DNA of 64,000 nucleotides. Origin: Cellulomonas sp. KH9. GTDB taxonomy: Bacteria; Actinomycetota; Actinomycetes; Actinomycetales; Cellulomonadaceae. The notes below the pieces were generated by a model. That model saw only the letters and a list, made by a program, of their open reading frames with translations, searched no databases and was not told the DNA's origin. The stretch is from the NCBI RefSeq assembly GCF_900114185.1, contig NZ_FOSE01000005.1:1-64000 (forward strand). Direction: 5' to 3'. This document shows positions 18,411 through 27,331 of the stretch, one piece after another. Position numbers and translations under genes: made by a program. Numbering within the stretch: position 1 is the stretch's first letter; each line of letters starts with the position of its first letter.

Positions 18411-19013
18411 TCACGCCTGCGCCGCGGGCACCGTCCACGTCATCACGCAGTTGCCCTTGCCCTTGGGCCGCTGGTACGCGAAGCCCAGCTCCTCGTACAT
18501 CGTCCTCGTCGCGTTGTAGAGGAACGACGAGGACGTGCGCTTGCCCGGCGGCAGGTCGTGCGGGTACGCCTCGACGAGGCCACCGCCGGCGGCGGCGATC
18601 AGGCCCAGGGCGCCTCGCACGGCCACCGACGCCATGCCCCGGCGGCGGTACCGACGGTCGACGAACAGGCACGTGATCCGGAAGTCCGGCCGCTGCTCGA
18701 GGCCCTTCTCCCACTCCTTGCGGTGCTGGATGTTCGGCACCTCGTCAACCGTGCCGTACTGGGCCCAGGCCACGGCCTCGTCACCGTCCATGACGAGCGC
18801 GGCGTGCGCGCGCCCCGCCAGCACGAGCCGGCGCTTGAACTCGCGGTGGCCCAGCTCCCGGCGCTCCTCGACCGGGTCGGGGTACAGGTGGAAGTAGGTG
18901 CACCAGCACCCGCCCCACACGCCGTTGTGGCGCTCGGCCAGGCCCGCGAACGCGTCCCAGGTGCGCTCCTCGAGCGGTTCGATCCGGTAGCCGTCCACGG
19001 CCACGTCCCCCAT
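18411..19013 (-). CDS. GNAT family N-acetyltransferase
   Basis: A 200-aa acetyltransferase-like protein. It starts YRIEPLEERTWDAFAGLAERHNG and contains WGGCWCTYFH, a motif of a GNAT subgroup annotated as conserved hypothetical, then FRITCLFVDRRYRRRGMASVAVRGAL (acetyl-CoA site) and MYEELGFAY. The two Cys of GGCWCT are striking. Substrate unknown. ATG 19013 is preceded by TACGTT six bases upstream with no ribosome site, suggesting a leaderless mRNA. Confidence 0.82.
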   Translation of the reverse strand: MGDVAVDGYRIEPLEERTWDAFAGLAERHNGVWGGCWCTYFHLYPDPVEERRELGHREFKRRLVLAGRAHAALVMDGDEAVAWAQYGTVDEVPNIQHRKEWEKGLEQRPDFRITCLFVDRRYRRRGMASVAVRGALGLIAAAGGGLVEAYPHDLPPGKRTSSSFLYNATRTMYEELGFAYQRPKGKGNCVMTWTVPAAQA

Positions 19014-19142
19014 CTGGCGAACGTACGCGCGCCGTCGGTCACGCGGCAAGGCCCCGGGACGCACCTCCCGTTGCCGCCCTTGTCCCTCGACCCGCCCGCT
19101 CGGCCCTGCCCTCGGCACCGCCCTCGACCACCGCCCCTGCGC

Positions 19143-19994
19143 TCAGCCCGGCGCGCGCCGAGCCGGCCCGCCGACGTGTCCCGCGTCGGGCTCGGCGTCC
19201 TGTGCCGCGACCCCCGCCGGGCTGTCCGCGAGCACCACGCAGGCGGTCACCGCCACGACGAGGGCGAGCACGACGGGCACCGCCCAGCCGTGGCGCACCG
19301 TGTCGCCGAGCACCGCCACGCCCACCGCGCCCGGCACGAGCACCTCGACGACCGACTCCACCGCGGCCGCACCACCGGCGGACCCGCGCTCCAGCGCCCG
19401 CAGGTACGCGACCACGCCCACGGCTCCGCCCACCACGATCACGACCACCAGGGGCTGGCGCACGGCTGTGAGCAGGTCACCCGACGCGTGCGCGCCGCGG
19501 GCCGCGACCGCAGCGAGCGAGTAGCCGAGTCCGGCGAGCAGCGCGAGCAGCAGCGACCCGCCGCGCGCGTACGCCGCCACGGCCACCAGGAGCAGCGCCC
19601 CGGCCGCCACGAGCATGCCCGCGGTGAAGCCCGGCGGCGGGGTCACCGCGGGCTGGTCGCCGGACCCGCCGGCGACGACCACCAGCGCGGCCACCACGAC
19701 CGCGACGGCGGCGACGTCACGCCGACGCAGCCTGGCCCGGAGCACGAACCGCGCCAGCACCACGACGACGACGACCGACGACGCCTGGATCGCCTGCACC
19801 GCGAACAGCGGCAACCGGTCCAGCGCCAGCAGGGACAGCAGCCAGGCGGCACCGTCGAGCAGGAGCGCGGCCAGCACGAGCGGCTGGCGCAGCGCGCCCG
19901 CCCCCGGGGAGCGCCGGGCCCCGACGGCCTCCATCACGGTGCTGATGCCGTAGCCGACCGCCGCGGCGACGGCAGCGAGCAGCGCCGCGGTCAC
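19143..19994 (-). CDS. DMT-superfamily-like integral membrane protein
   Basis: A 283-aa very hydrophobic protein with about nine or ten predicted helices in two halves, resembling EamA/DMT exporters (GYGISTVMEAVGAR; LDGAAWLLSLLALDRLPLFAVQAIQ). GTG 19994 overlaps the lysX stop as GTGA, so it is coupled to lysX. In that context a role in lipid or metabolite transport is possible but not shown. The C-terminal 25 residues are hydrophilic. Confidence 0.78.
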   Translation of the reverse strand: MTAALLAAVAAAVGYGISTVMEAVGARRSPGAGALRQPLVLAALLLDGAAWLLSLLALDRLPLFAVQAIQASSVVVVVVLARFVLRARLRRRDVAAVAVVVAALVVVAGGSGDQPAVTPPPGFTAGMLVAAGALLLVAVAAYARGGSLLLALLAGLGYSLAAVAARGAHASGDLLTAVRQPLVVVIVVGGAVGVVAYLRALERGSAGGAAAVESVVEVLVPGAVGVAVLGDTVRHGWAVPVVLALVVAVTACVVLADSPAGVAAQDAEPDAGHVGGPARRAPG

Positions 19995-22900
19995 GCACGG
20001 CCCCGGGGCCGCAGGAACGGGAAGGCGAGCGTGTCCCGGATCGTCCCGCCGACGAGCGTCATGACGACCCGGTCGACCCCGATGCCCACGCCACCGGTCG
20101 GTGGCATCGCGAACTCGAGGGCGTCGAGGAAGTCCTCGTCGATCTCCATCGCCTCGGGATCGCCGGCCGCCGCGAGCACCGACTGCTCGGTCAGGCGGCG
20201 GCGCTGCTCGACCGGGTCGGTGAGCTCGGAGTACGCCGTGCCGAGCTCGGCCCCGAACGCGACCAGGTCCCACCGCTCGGCGAGGCGGGGATCGGTGCGG
20301 TGCTCGCGCGTCAGCGGGGACGTCTCCACGGGGAAGTCCGTGTAGAACGTCGGGGCGACGGTCTGCCCCTCGACGAACCGGTCGTACAGCTCCGAGACCA
20401 GCGCGCCGTGCGTCTCGGTCGGCTCCCACGCCAGGCCGAGCCGACCGCACAGCGCCTGCAGCTCGGTCAGCGGCAGGTCGGGGGTGACCTCCCGGCCGAC
20501 CGCGCGCGACACGGCCTCGTGGACCGTGACGACGGGCCACGGGCCGTCGAGGGGCACGACCTCACCCCCCGGACGGTGCGCCACGGGTTCGCCGTGCACC
20601 GCGACCGCCGCGGCCACGACCAGCTCGCGCGTCAGCTCGCGCATGGTCGTGTAGTCGCCGTACGCCTCGTACGCCTCCATCGACGTGAACTCGGGGTTGT
20701 GCGTCGCGTCGACGCCCTCGTTGCGGAAGTTGCGGCCGAGCTCGAAGACCTTGCCGGTGCCGCCGACCATGAGCCGCTTGAGGAACAGCTCGGGGGCGAT
20801 GCGCAGGTACAGGTCCAGGTCGTAGGCGTTGATGTGGGTGGTGAACGGGCGGGCGTTCGCACCCCCGTGGATCCGCTGCAGGATCGGCGTCTCGACCTCG
20901 AGGAAGCCCCGGGCGACCAGCGAGGTGCGGATCGACCACACCGCCGTCGACCGGGCCCGCAGGGCGGCGGCCGCGGCGTCGTGCAGCGCGAGGTCCATGT
21001 GCCGCAGCCGCACCCTCGCCTCCGCGTCGGCCAGGCCGTGCCGCTTGTCCGGCGGCGGGGTCAGCGCCTTGGCAGCCATGCGCCACGACGTCACCCCCAC
21101 GCTCAGCTCACCCGTGCGGCTGTGCGTGAGGGGCCCGGTCACGCTCACCTGGTCCCCCAGGTCGACCGCGCGCCGGAACAGGTCGAGCCCGGCCGTGCCC
21201 GACGCGGTGAGCATCGCCTGCACCTCGGCGGTGCCCTCGCGCAGCACCGCGAACACGACCCCGCCCAGGTCGCGCAGCCGCACGACCCGCCCGACGACCG
21301 ACACCGCAGGCCCGTCGGGCGTGACTCCCCGCGCCGCGGCCACGGTGTGGGTCCGGGGCACCACGACCGGGTACGGGTCCATGCCGGCGGCCCGCAGCAC
21401 GTCGAGCTTCGCGCGGCGGACGCGCTGTTGCTGGCTCAGGCGGCGCCTGGGTGCGCGGACGGTCCGCAGCTCCCGCTCCTGCGCGGCGACCGCGGCCACG
21501 AACGCCGGGTCGTCCGCCGCGGCCACCGGCATCCGCTCCCCGCCGGCCAGCCGACGCAGCGGCGGGACGAAGCCCTCCGCCTGCCCGAGGGCCAGGACGA
21601 CGCGCGTCAGGTGCCCCGCCGCCTCGTAGCACAGCACCCGCGGCTGCCACTCGGGCAGGTACTTCTCGTTCGACCGGTACAGCTGCTCGAGCTGCCAGAA
21701 GCGCGACGCGAGCAGCAGCACCCGCCGGTTGAAGCGCTGCACCGGCGTGGCCCCGACACGCTCACCGAGCTGGAACGTCTCGCGGAACATCGCGAAGTTC
21801 ATGGAGATCCGCTCGACGCCGATGTCGCGCGACGCCTCCACCAGGCCGGCGACCATGAGCTCGGTGACCCCCGAGACCGCGTCGGGCGAGCGTCGCATCA
21901 CGTCCAGCGACAGCCCGTGCCGGCCCCACGGCACGAACGACAGCACCCCCCGCAGGCGGCCCTCCGCGTCGTGCGCGGTGACGACCGCCTCCCACGGGTC
22001 GACGGGTGAGCCGAACCGGTCGAGCGCCATCGAGTACCCGCGCTCCTGCCCGTGGCGCCACCGGTCGGCCTCGGCCACCACGTCGGCCAGCTCGTCGGGC
22101 GGCATCTCCGCCTGCCTGCGGACCCGGACCTCGTACCCGGCGGCGCGGCCGCGCGCGACGGCGCGGCGGACCCCGTGCATGGCCGGGTTCCTCAGGTCGA
22201 ACGACCGGGTGACGATGACGGCCTCGTCGCCCATGACGATGGGGTGCAGACCGGCCGCACGGTACGCCCGCGCCCCGGCCTCCGTCGTCGACGTCACCGC
22301 GGGCACCCAGCCGTAGCGCCGGGCCGTGGCCAACCACCGGGCGACGGCGTCGGGCCACGACGCGGGGTCGCCGATCGGGTCGCCGGCCGCGAGGCACACC
22401 TCCGACACGACGCGGTACGACACGGCGGCCCGCCGGTCCGCGGAGAACAGCGTCGAACGGTCGTCCCGGGTCGCGAAGTACCCCAGGGAGTCACCGGACG
22501 GGTAGTCGAGCAGCAGGCGGCGCACCTGGAGACGGTCATCGGCGGCATCGGTGCCCACCGGCTCCCGGGACCGCGTGAACACCAGGAGGGCCAGCACCAG
22601 CCCGAGCGCGGCGACCAGGCCACCGACGACCCCGACCCACGCGGGCACGTGACCGACCGTGCCGGGGTCCAGCGCCGAGCCGTAGACGCTGAACGCCTGC
22701 GCGAACGCCCACTGCAGCTGGTCGCCCACGGTCGGCAGCCCGCGCCCCGCGACCCGCAGCAGCACGAACGACAGGAGGGTGCCGGCGGCCACGCCCCCGA
22801 GCGCCACCAGCAGGGACCGCCACCAGCCGCCCGGCCGCACGCGCGCCGGGAACGCCGCCCGCGCACTGACGAGCACCGGCACGGCGACGGCCGCGACCAC

Positions 22901-23356
22901 CCACGCGACGACGTCGCGCGACGTCACCCCGAGGTCGGCGCGCCCGGCAGGGTCACCGACCCACAGGACGGCCACGACCAGCCCCACGAGCACGACGGGC
23001 GCCTGCCACACGAGCACGACGAACCACAGCGCGACGCGCAGGCGGCGCACGAGCCCGGACGCGACCGTCGCCAGGAGCACGAGCGAGAAGAACCCCGGCT
23101 GGGCCGGCAGGTTCAGCACGGAGAGCACCTCGGCGACGCGGTGCACCACGCCGGGGGCGAACGGCAGGAGCAGCAGCGCGACCACCTGCCAGGCCGTCAT
23201 CGCCTGGGCGGCCCTGCCGACCACGGTGGCGACCGAGGCGGCCCAGCCCTGGGAGACCAGGGCGTCCTGGCGTTCCGGCGTGGGTCCGTCCGCGCGCGCG
23301 GACGCCGGGCGCGGCCGGTCCGCCTCCAGGCTGGTGTCCACCGGGTGCCTGCTCAC
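19991..23356 (-). CDS. lysX: Bifunctional lysyl-phosphatidylglycerol synthetase / lysyl-tRNA synthetase (LysX)
   Basis: A 1121-aa fusion that charges tRNA-Lys and transfers lysine to phosphatidylglycerol, reducing negative surface charge and giving resistance to cationic peptides. Residues ~40-270 hold the transmembrane segments; ~280-590 is the MprF-like DUF2156 transferase (RWRHGQERGYSMALDRF, SMNFAMFRETF); ~690-765 is an OB-fold; ~780-1115 a class II synthetase with motif 2 GRNFRNEGVDATHNPEF and motif 3 GGVGIGVDRVVM. Domain order and length match mycobacterial LysX. GTG 23356 has GGAG upstream. A separate housekeeping lysS is expected elsewhere. Confidence 0.95.
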   Translation of the reverse strand: MSRHPVDTSLEADRPRPASARADGPTPERQDALVSQGWAASVATVVGRAAQAMTAWQVVALLLLPFAPGVVHRVAEVLSVLNLPAQPGFFSLVLLATVASGLVRRLRVALWFVVLVWQAPVVLVGLVVAVLWVGDPAGRADLGVTSRDVVAWVVAAVAVPVLVSARAAFPARVRPGGWWRSLLVALGGVAAGTLLSFVLLRVAGRGLPTVGDQLQWAFAQAFSVYGSALDPGTVGHVPAWVGVVGGLVAALGLVLALLVFTRSREPVGTDAADDRLQVRRLLLDYPSGDSLGYFATRDDRSTLFSADRRAAVSYRVVSEVCLAAGDPIGDPASWPDAVARWLATARRYGWVPAVTSTTEAGARAYRAAGLHPIVMGDEAVIVTRSFDLRNPAMHGVRRAVARGRAAGYEVRVRRQAEMPPDELADVVAEADRWRHGQERGYSMALDRFGSPVDPWEAVVTAHDAEGRLRGVLSFVPWGRHGLSLDVMRRSPDAVSGVTELMVAGLVEASRDIGVERISMNFAMFRETFQLGERVGATPVQRFNRRVLLLASRFWQLEQLYRSNEKYLPEWQPRVLCYEAAGHLTRVVLALGQAEGFVPPLRRLAGGERMPVAAADDPAFVAAVAAQERELRTVRAPRRRLSQQQRVRRAKLDVLRAAGMDPYPVVVPRTHTVAAARGVTPDGPAVSVVGRVVRLRDLGGVVFAVLREGTAEVQAMLTASGTAGLDLFRRAVDLGDQVSVTGPLTHSRTGELSVGVTSWRMAAKALTPPPDKRHGLADAEARVRLRHMDLALHDAAAAALRARSTAVWSIRTSLVARGFLEVETPILQRIHGGANARPFTTHINAYDLDLYLRIAPELFLKRLMVGGTGKVFELGRNFRNEGVDATHNPEFTSMEAYEAYGDYTTMRELTRELVVAAAVAVHGEPVAHRPGGEVVPLDGPWPVVTVHEAVSRAVGREVTPDLPLTELQALCGRLGLAWEPTETHGALVSELYDRFVEGQTVAPTFYTDFPVETSPLTREHRTDPRLAERWDLVAFGAELGTAYSELTDPVEQRRRLTEQSVLAAAGDPEAMEIDEDFLDALEFAMPPTGGVGIGVDRVVMTLVGGTIRDTLAFPFLRPRGRA

Positions 23357-23468
23357 GCCGCGCTCCGTCCCGGGCGAGCCCGCGAGCGCCCCCCGCTCGA
23401 CGGTCCCCCGCCCGAGCGTCCCGCGTCAGGGGCCGTACCGCGATCCGACGGACGACCGGCAGCCCCGG

Positions 23469-24155
23469 TCAGGCCACGCAGACCGCCCCGGTGTTGCCCT
23501 CCTGGTCGGCGATCACGGTGAGCGACGGCGCGTCGCTGTCGTCCACGACCGTCCCGCCCGCGGCGACCGCGGCGGCGATGCGCTGCTCCAGCACCTCGGC
23601 CGGCACGTACACCTCGACGTGGAACCGCTGGCGAGGCCCGTCGTGCTCGTCGGCGTCACCGAACCAGAGGTTGGGCACCCGTCCGGTGGCGTCGCGGACC
23701 TCGTCGCTGGGCGACCCCAGCCCCCGCGCCCCCGGGTGGCCGGTCATCAGCACGGCCCAGACAGGCGCGACGGTCGCGGAGTCCGTCGCGTCGAGACCCA
23801 GCTCGACGACGCTGACCGAGGCCGGGTCGGGGGCCAGCCCGTGCTCGGCGGCGATCTGCGTGATCTGCCGGGCCAGGTCGACGTCCTTCCGGGTGACCCA
23901 CTCGACGACGTGGTCGGTGCCCTCGCCGTCGCGGTAGACCGCGTCCGGGCTGACCAGCTTGAGGTCGACGTGGCCCGTGCTCATCGCCACGGTCGGGTGG
24001 TGCCCGGCTGCGTCGCCCGCCTCGCCCACCGCGGCGAGGAACCGGGCGCCGGTGCCGAAGTCGTCGACCAGGTACCGGGCGTGCAGGCCCTGGGCCAGCT
24101 TGCGCCAGTCGGCCAGCTGCGCCTGGTCGATCTCGCCCCCTGTCAGCATGTCCAT
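23469..24155 (-). CDS. Pterin-4a-carbinolamine dehydratase / glyoxalase-like fusion protein
   Basis: A 228-aa two-domain protein. Residues ~10-105 look like a carbinolamine dehydratase (DCoH/PhhB) domain: YLVDDFGTGARFLAAVGEAGDAAGHHPTV with the catalytic HH pair, then STGHVDLKL and RKDVDLARQITQIAAEHG. Residues ~110-228 are a VOC/glyoxalase-like domain (RFHVEVYVP; VIADQEGNTGAVC). No aromatic amino-acid hydroxylase is nearby, so pterin recycling is uncertain and the protein may have another role. TAGATT eight bases before ATG 24155, without a ribosome site, suggests a leaderless transcript. Confidence 0.78.
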   Translation of the reverse strand: MDMLTGGEIDQAQLADWRKLAQGLHARYLVDDFGTGARFLAAVGEAGDAAGHHPTVAMSTGHVDLKLVSPDAVYRDGEGTDHVVEWVTRKDVDLARQITQIAAEHGLAPDPASVSVVELGLDATDSATVAPVWAVLMTGHPGARGLGSPSDEVRDATGRVPNLWFGDADEHDGPRQRFHVEVYVPAEVLEQRIAAAVAAGGTVVDDSDAPSLTVIADQEGNTGAVCVA

Positions 24156-24255
24156 GGTGCCGGAATCTAGACCCGATCCGCGGGTCACGCGCGTGGACCC
24201 GGACGGGGCGTCCCACGTCGCCCCGCTCCGGCGTCCGCAGCGGCGCGGGCGCCGA

Positions 24256-24699
24256 TCAGCGCACGAGGGCGAGCGCGTCCCTGATCGCGGCCGCGTCACG
24301 GTCGCGGAGCGCCTTGGCCCGCTCCGGCGGGTCGGTCGGCAGGGTCCACCCGTCGCCGGTGTGGCGCGGGATGACGTGCAGGTGGACGTGGAAGACCGTC
24401 TGGAACGCGGCCTTCCCGTCGCAGAGGACGACGTTGATGCCGTCGCAGCGCAGGGTCGAGGCGCGCAGGGCCCTGGCCATGTCGTGCCCGACCGTCCAGA
24501 CGCGCGCACCCGTGACCCGGTCGAGGTCCTCGAGGCCCACGGCGTGCGCGCGCGGGACGACGAGGAGGTGGCCCGGGTTGACGGGGTGCAGGTCCATGAA
24601 GACGACGACGGTGTCGTCCTCGAACACCACGCTGGCTTCGGCCCGGCCTTCGGCGATCGCGCAGAAGACGCACTCCGGGTCGGCGGGCGTCGCTGTCAT
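24256..24699 (-). CDS. HIT family protein (nucleotidyl hydrolase/transferase)
   Basis: A 147-aa histidine-triad protein expected to hydrolyse nucleoside phosphoramidates or dinucleotides. The triad is HVHLHVIPRH (His-x-His-x-His) near residues 106-115, preceded by NPGHLLVVPRAH; the N-terminal CVFC with later His fits the zinc-binding members. ATG 24699 is directly before the CVFC domain. Confidence 0.92.
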   Translation of the reverse strand: MTATPADPECVFCAIAEGRAEASVVFEDDTVVVFMDLHPVNPGHLLVVPRAHAVGLEDLDRVTGARVWTVGHDMARALRASTLRCDGINVVLCDGKAAFQTVFHVHLHVIPRHTGDGWTLPTDPPERAKALRDRDAAAIRDALALVR

Positions 24700-24754
24700 G
24701 GGCGCAAGGGTCCCAGCACGTCCGCAGCGGCACCAGCCCGCCGGTCGCGCGACC

Positions 24755-25657
24755 TCACCGGACCGCGACCCCGGGCCGTCCGACGGGCCTCGCCGCCGGC
24801 TCAGGGGCGTAGGAGCGGGGGGTGAGCCGCACCGCCGCCCGCGGCCCGACGGTGAGGCGCAGGCCCAGGCCCTTGAGCACCCGCGCCACGTCGTCGGCAC
24901 CCAGCGAGCCGTGCCGCTCGAGGACCAGGTGGACGCGACCCCGCACCCGCTCGGCGCGGTGCAGCGCGAGGATGCTCGTGGAGACGGGCGTGTGGCGCCC
25001 GAACCGCGCGCGGGCGGCGGCCTCGTCGGCGTGCTCGAGCCAGACGACGACGTCGGCGACGTCGGCGAGCTCGGCGCGCAGGGCGTCGGCACGCCAGTGG
25101 GCGGGTGCGTCCGCGTCGCCCGTGACGTGCCGCGACCGGTTCGCCGACGTGATCGCGAGCAGGCCGCCGCCGACGGCGTCCGCAGCCGCTGCGAGGAACC
25201 GCTGCGACGGGCACGCGTCGCCCGGGACGATCACCTGGGTCGTCGTCGTGGGCCCGTCGCGCGCCGTCAGGCCGGCCGGGACGTGGGCGGCCGCAGGGCC
25301 GCGGAACCCGAACGGGCCGACCACCGCGAAGGCGTCGACGACGTCGGCCACCAGGCTCGGGGGCACGTTGCGCGGGAGCCGGGAGAGGTCGAACGCGTCG
25401 AGCACGTGCCCCGTCGCCGCCGTGAGGCTGCCCGTCTGGTCGCGGGGCCGGCCCTTGAGGACGTTGAGCCGCTGCACCGCGTCGGCGTGGGCCGTCAGGG
25501 CGTAGATGTTCGCGAAGCCGTGCGCGACGGGACGTCCCGCGGCGAGCAGGCGCGCGGCGTGGGCGGCGTCGGCCGGGCGGTCGAGGACGAGGCGGTCGCG
25601 GTCGTTGCGGTCGCGGTCGTTGCGGTCGCGGTCGTTGCGGTCGCGGTCGTCGGGCAT
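24755..25657 (-). CDS. Sua5/YciO/YrdC domain protein with an N-terminal Asp-Arg repeat
   Basis: A 300-aa protein with the YrdC-type L-threonylcarbamoyl-AMP synthase fold: YALTAHADAVQRLNVLKGRPRDQTGSL (K.RP nucleotide/bicarbonate site) and AITSANRSRHVTG. TsaC/Sua5 enzymes make the t6A precursor, but this copy departs from the classic SANxSG and may be a paralogue rather than the housekeeping gene. Residues 4-22 are DRDRN repeats encoded by three 15-bp tandem repeats (about 25596-25645). GGGAGG sits six bases before ATG. The C-terminal ~60 residues are a small alpha/beta appendage. Confidence 0.75.
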   Translation of the reverse strand: MPDDRDRNDRDRNDRDRNDRDRLVLDRPADAAHAARLLAAGRPVAHGFANIYALTAHADAVQRLNVLKGRPRDQTGSLTAATGHVLDAFDLSRLPRNVPPSLVADVVDAFAVVGPFGFRGPAAAHVPAGLTARDGPTTTTQVIVPGDACPSQRFLAAAADAVGGGLLAITSANRSRHVTGDADAPAHWRADALRAELADVADVVVWLEHADEAAARARFGRHTPVSTSILALHRAERVRGRVHLVLERHGSLGADDVARVLKGLGLRLTVGPRAAVRLTPRSYAPEPAARPVGRPGVAVR

Positions 25658-25724
25658 GGCGGGCCTCCCGGATTCTGACGGGAGGAGGACGCAGCCGCGC
25701 CGCGGGATACCGCCCGCGGGCGAC

Positions 25725-25759
25725 GGGCCGGACGACGTGAGCCGTTCGTCGCCCGGCCC
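25725..25759. terminator. Hairpin terminator after the SDR gene
   Basis: 13-bp arms with one mismatch at 25725-25737 and 25747-25759 abut the SDR stop codon (minus strand). Confidence 0.6.
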
Positions 25760-26502
25760 TAGACCCCCTCGGGGTCCTGGCCGAGCGCGCCGCGACCCCC
25801 GTCGACGGGCAGCACCGCACCCGTCACGAACGCGGAGTCGGGCGACAGCAGGAAGGCCACGACGCGCGCCACGTCCTGCGGGCGGCCCACGTGGCCGAGC
25901 GGGTGCAGGGCGGCCATCTGCGCGTCGACCCCCGGGTGCTCGCGGCGGTACTCCTCGTAGCGCGCGGTCGTCACCGAGCCGAGCGCGACCGCGTTGACCC
26001 GGATGCCCGCCGGCCCGTGGTCCACGGCCGCTGCCCGCGTGAGGCCTTCGACAGCGGCCTTCGCGACCGCGTACGGCAGCGCGCCGCGCACCGGCCGCTG
26101 CGCCTGGTGGGAGGACACGTTGACGATCGCGCCGGGCCGGCCGTGCGCGAGCAGGTGCCGCACGGCCGTGGAGCAGCCGACGACGGCGAGGTCGAGGTTG
26201 CGTCGGACGAGCTCGCTGACCTGCGCGGCGGTCGCCGTCGCGAGGTCCGCGTCCTGGAAGACCGCGGCGTTGTTGACCCAGCCGGTCAGCGGCGCGTGGT
26301 ACTCGGCGAGCTCCGCCGCAGCGGTCGCCGCGTCGGCGTCACCGGCGTCCGCCCGGACGTGGTGCACGCCGGGCGTCGCGTGCGCGGGTGCCGCCGGGTC
26401 GAGGTTGACGACGACGTGCCCGAGCGCCGCCAGGTGCTCGGCGATCGCGCTCCCCACACCGCCGCTCGCACCGGTGACGACGACGGACCCCGCGCCGCTC
26501 AT
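25759..26502 (-). CDS. Short-chain dehydrogenase/reductase (SDR)
   Basis: A 247-aa classical SDR. TGASGGVGSAIAE is the NAD(P) loop, NNAAV follows, VNVSSHQAQRPVRGALPYAVAK gives catalytic Ser and YxxxK, and PVDGG is at the C-terminus. Asp in VNLDPAAP suggests NAD preference. Substrate unknown. Its ATG overlaps the ArsR-like gene's stop as ATGA, so it is translated with that regulator. Confidence 0.9.
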   Translation of the reverse strand: MSGAGSVVVTGASGGVGSAIAEHLAALGHVVVNLDPAAPAHATPGVHHVRADAGDADAATAAAELAEYHAPLTGWVNNAAVFQDADLATATAAQVSELVRRNLDLAVVGCSTAVRHLLAHGRPGAIVNVSSHQAQRPVRGALPYAVAKAAVEGLTRAAAVDHGPAGIRVNAVALGSVTTARYEEYRREHPGVDAQMAALHPLGHVGRPQDVARVVAFLLSPDSAFVTGAVLPVDGGRGALGQDPEGV

Positions 26503-27212
26503 GGCTGTCCACCTCCTCCACCGGGCGCGCCGAGGTCGACGCCCAGGTGCGTGCGGAACGCGTCGCGGCCGGCGTCCGTCACGGTGAGCGCCCGCGGCAG
26601 GGACTCGACCCGCAGGACCCAGCCCCGGCGCAGGGCGGTCGCGAGGAGCGCCGCACCGAGCGACCCCCCGAGGTGCTCGCGACGCTCGGTCCAGTCGAGG
26701 CACGCGCGCGCGGTCGGGCGTGCGTCGGCACCCGGCTCGACGTCGAGCCCGGAGAACCACCGGGACCCTGCCGGGGTGAGCGCCGGGGCGTCGCCCGCCG
26801 TGAGGAACCCCGCGCCGGCCATCCCGTCGAGCAGCGCGACGCCGGCCGCACCGGCGAGGTGGTCGTAGCACGTGCGCGCCGCGCGCAGCCGCGCATCAGC
26901 ATGCACGGCGCGGAACGACGACGGCCGGACGGACTCACCGACCAGCACGCCGAGGTCCTCGAGCAGGCGTGCGACCTCCGGCCCCGCGAGGCGCACGTAG
27001 CGGTGCCGGCCCTGACGGCGCTCCGTCAGGGCACCCGCGCCGACCAGCGCGCTGAGGTGCTCGGTCGCCGTCGAGGGGGCCACCCCGGTGTGGCGGGCCA
27101 GCTCGCCGGCCGTCCAGGCGCGCCCGTCGAGCAGCGCGAGGCACATCCCGGCGCGTGTCTCGTCGCCCAGGAGCGCCGCGAACCGCGCGATCGAAGCCGG
27201 TGTGAGGGGCAC
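26499..27212 (-). CDS. ArsR-type winged-helix transcriptional regulator
   Basis: A 237-aa regulator. An N-terminal winged helix (about 5-85) shows GDETRAGMCLALLDGRAWTAGELARHTGVAPSTATEHLSALV and QGRHRYVRLAG, the ArsR layout, then a ~140-residue effector or dimer domain with GLDVEPGADARPTARACLDWTERREHLGG. No metal-site ELCVCDL is present. Start is GTG 27212; no other in-frame start is close. First gene of the regulator-SDR operon, divergent from the P450-like gene across an intergenic region with a perfect 30-bp dyad. Confidence 0.82.
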   Translation of the reverse strand: MPLTPASIARFAALLGDETRAGMCLALLDGRAWTAGELARHTGVAPSTATEHLSALVGAGALTERRQGRHRYVRLAGPEVARLLEDLGVLVGESVRPSSFRAVHADARLRAARTCYDHLAGAAGVALLDGMAGAGFLTAGDAPALTPAGSRWFSGLDVEPGADARPTARACLDWTERREHLGGSLGAALLATALRRGWVLRVESLPRALTVTDAGRDAFRTHLGVDLGAPGGGGGQP

Positions 27213-27284
27213 CCGGCCATCATGCTCCGTCCGGTCCGCCCACTCCGTCCGGTCCGTGGCGCGACCGCCGACCGTGCCGCGACC

Positions 27285-27314
27285 GGGACGGTTCGGCCCT
27301 CGCCGAACCGTCCC
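27285..27314. promoter_or_regulatory. Large operator-like dyad between ArsR and P450-like genes
   Basis: Perfect 13-bp arms GGGACGGTTCGGC (27285-27297) and their complement (27302-27314) with a 4-nt centre, 18 bp before the P450-like ATG. Position between a regulator and a divergent gene suggests the ArsR-type protein binds here. Confidence 0.6.
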
Positions 27315-27331
27315 CCGCGCAGACTCCCCGC

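Noticed and set aside
25590..25650. A CRISPR-like or minisatellite array
   Set aside because: The 15-bp repeats encode DRDRN in frame within a protein; there are no spacers.
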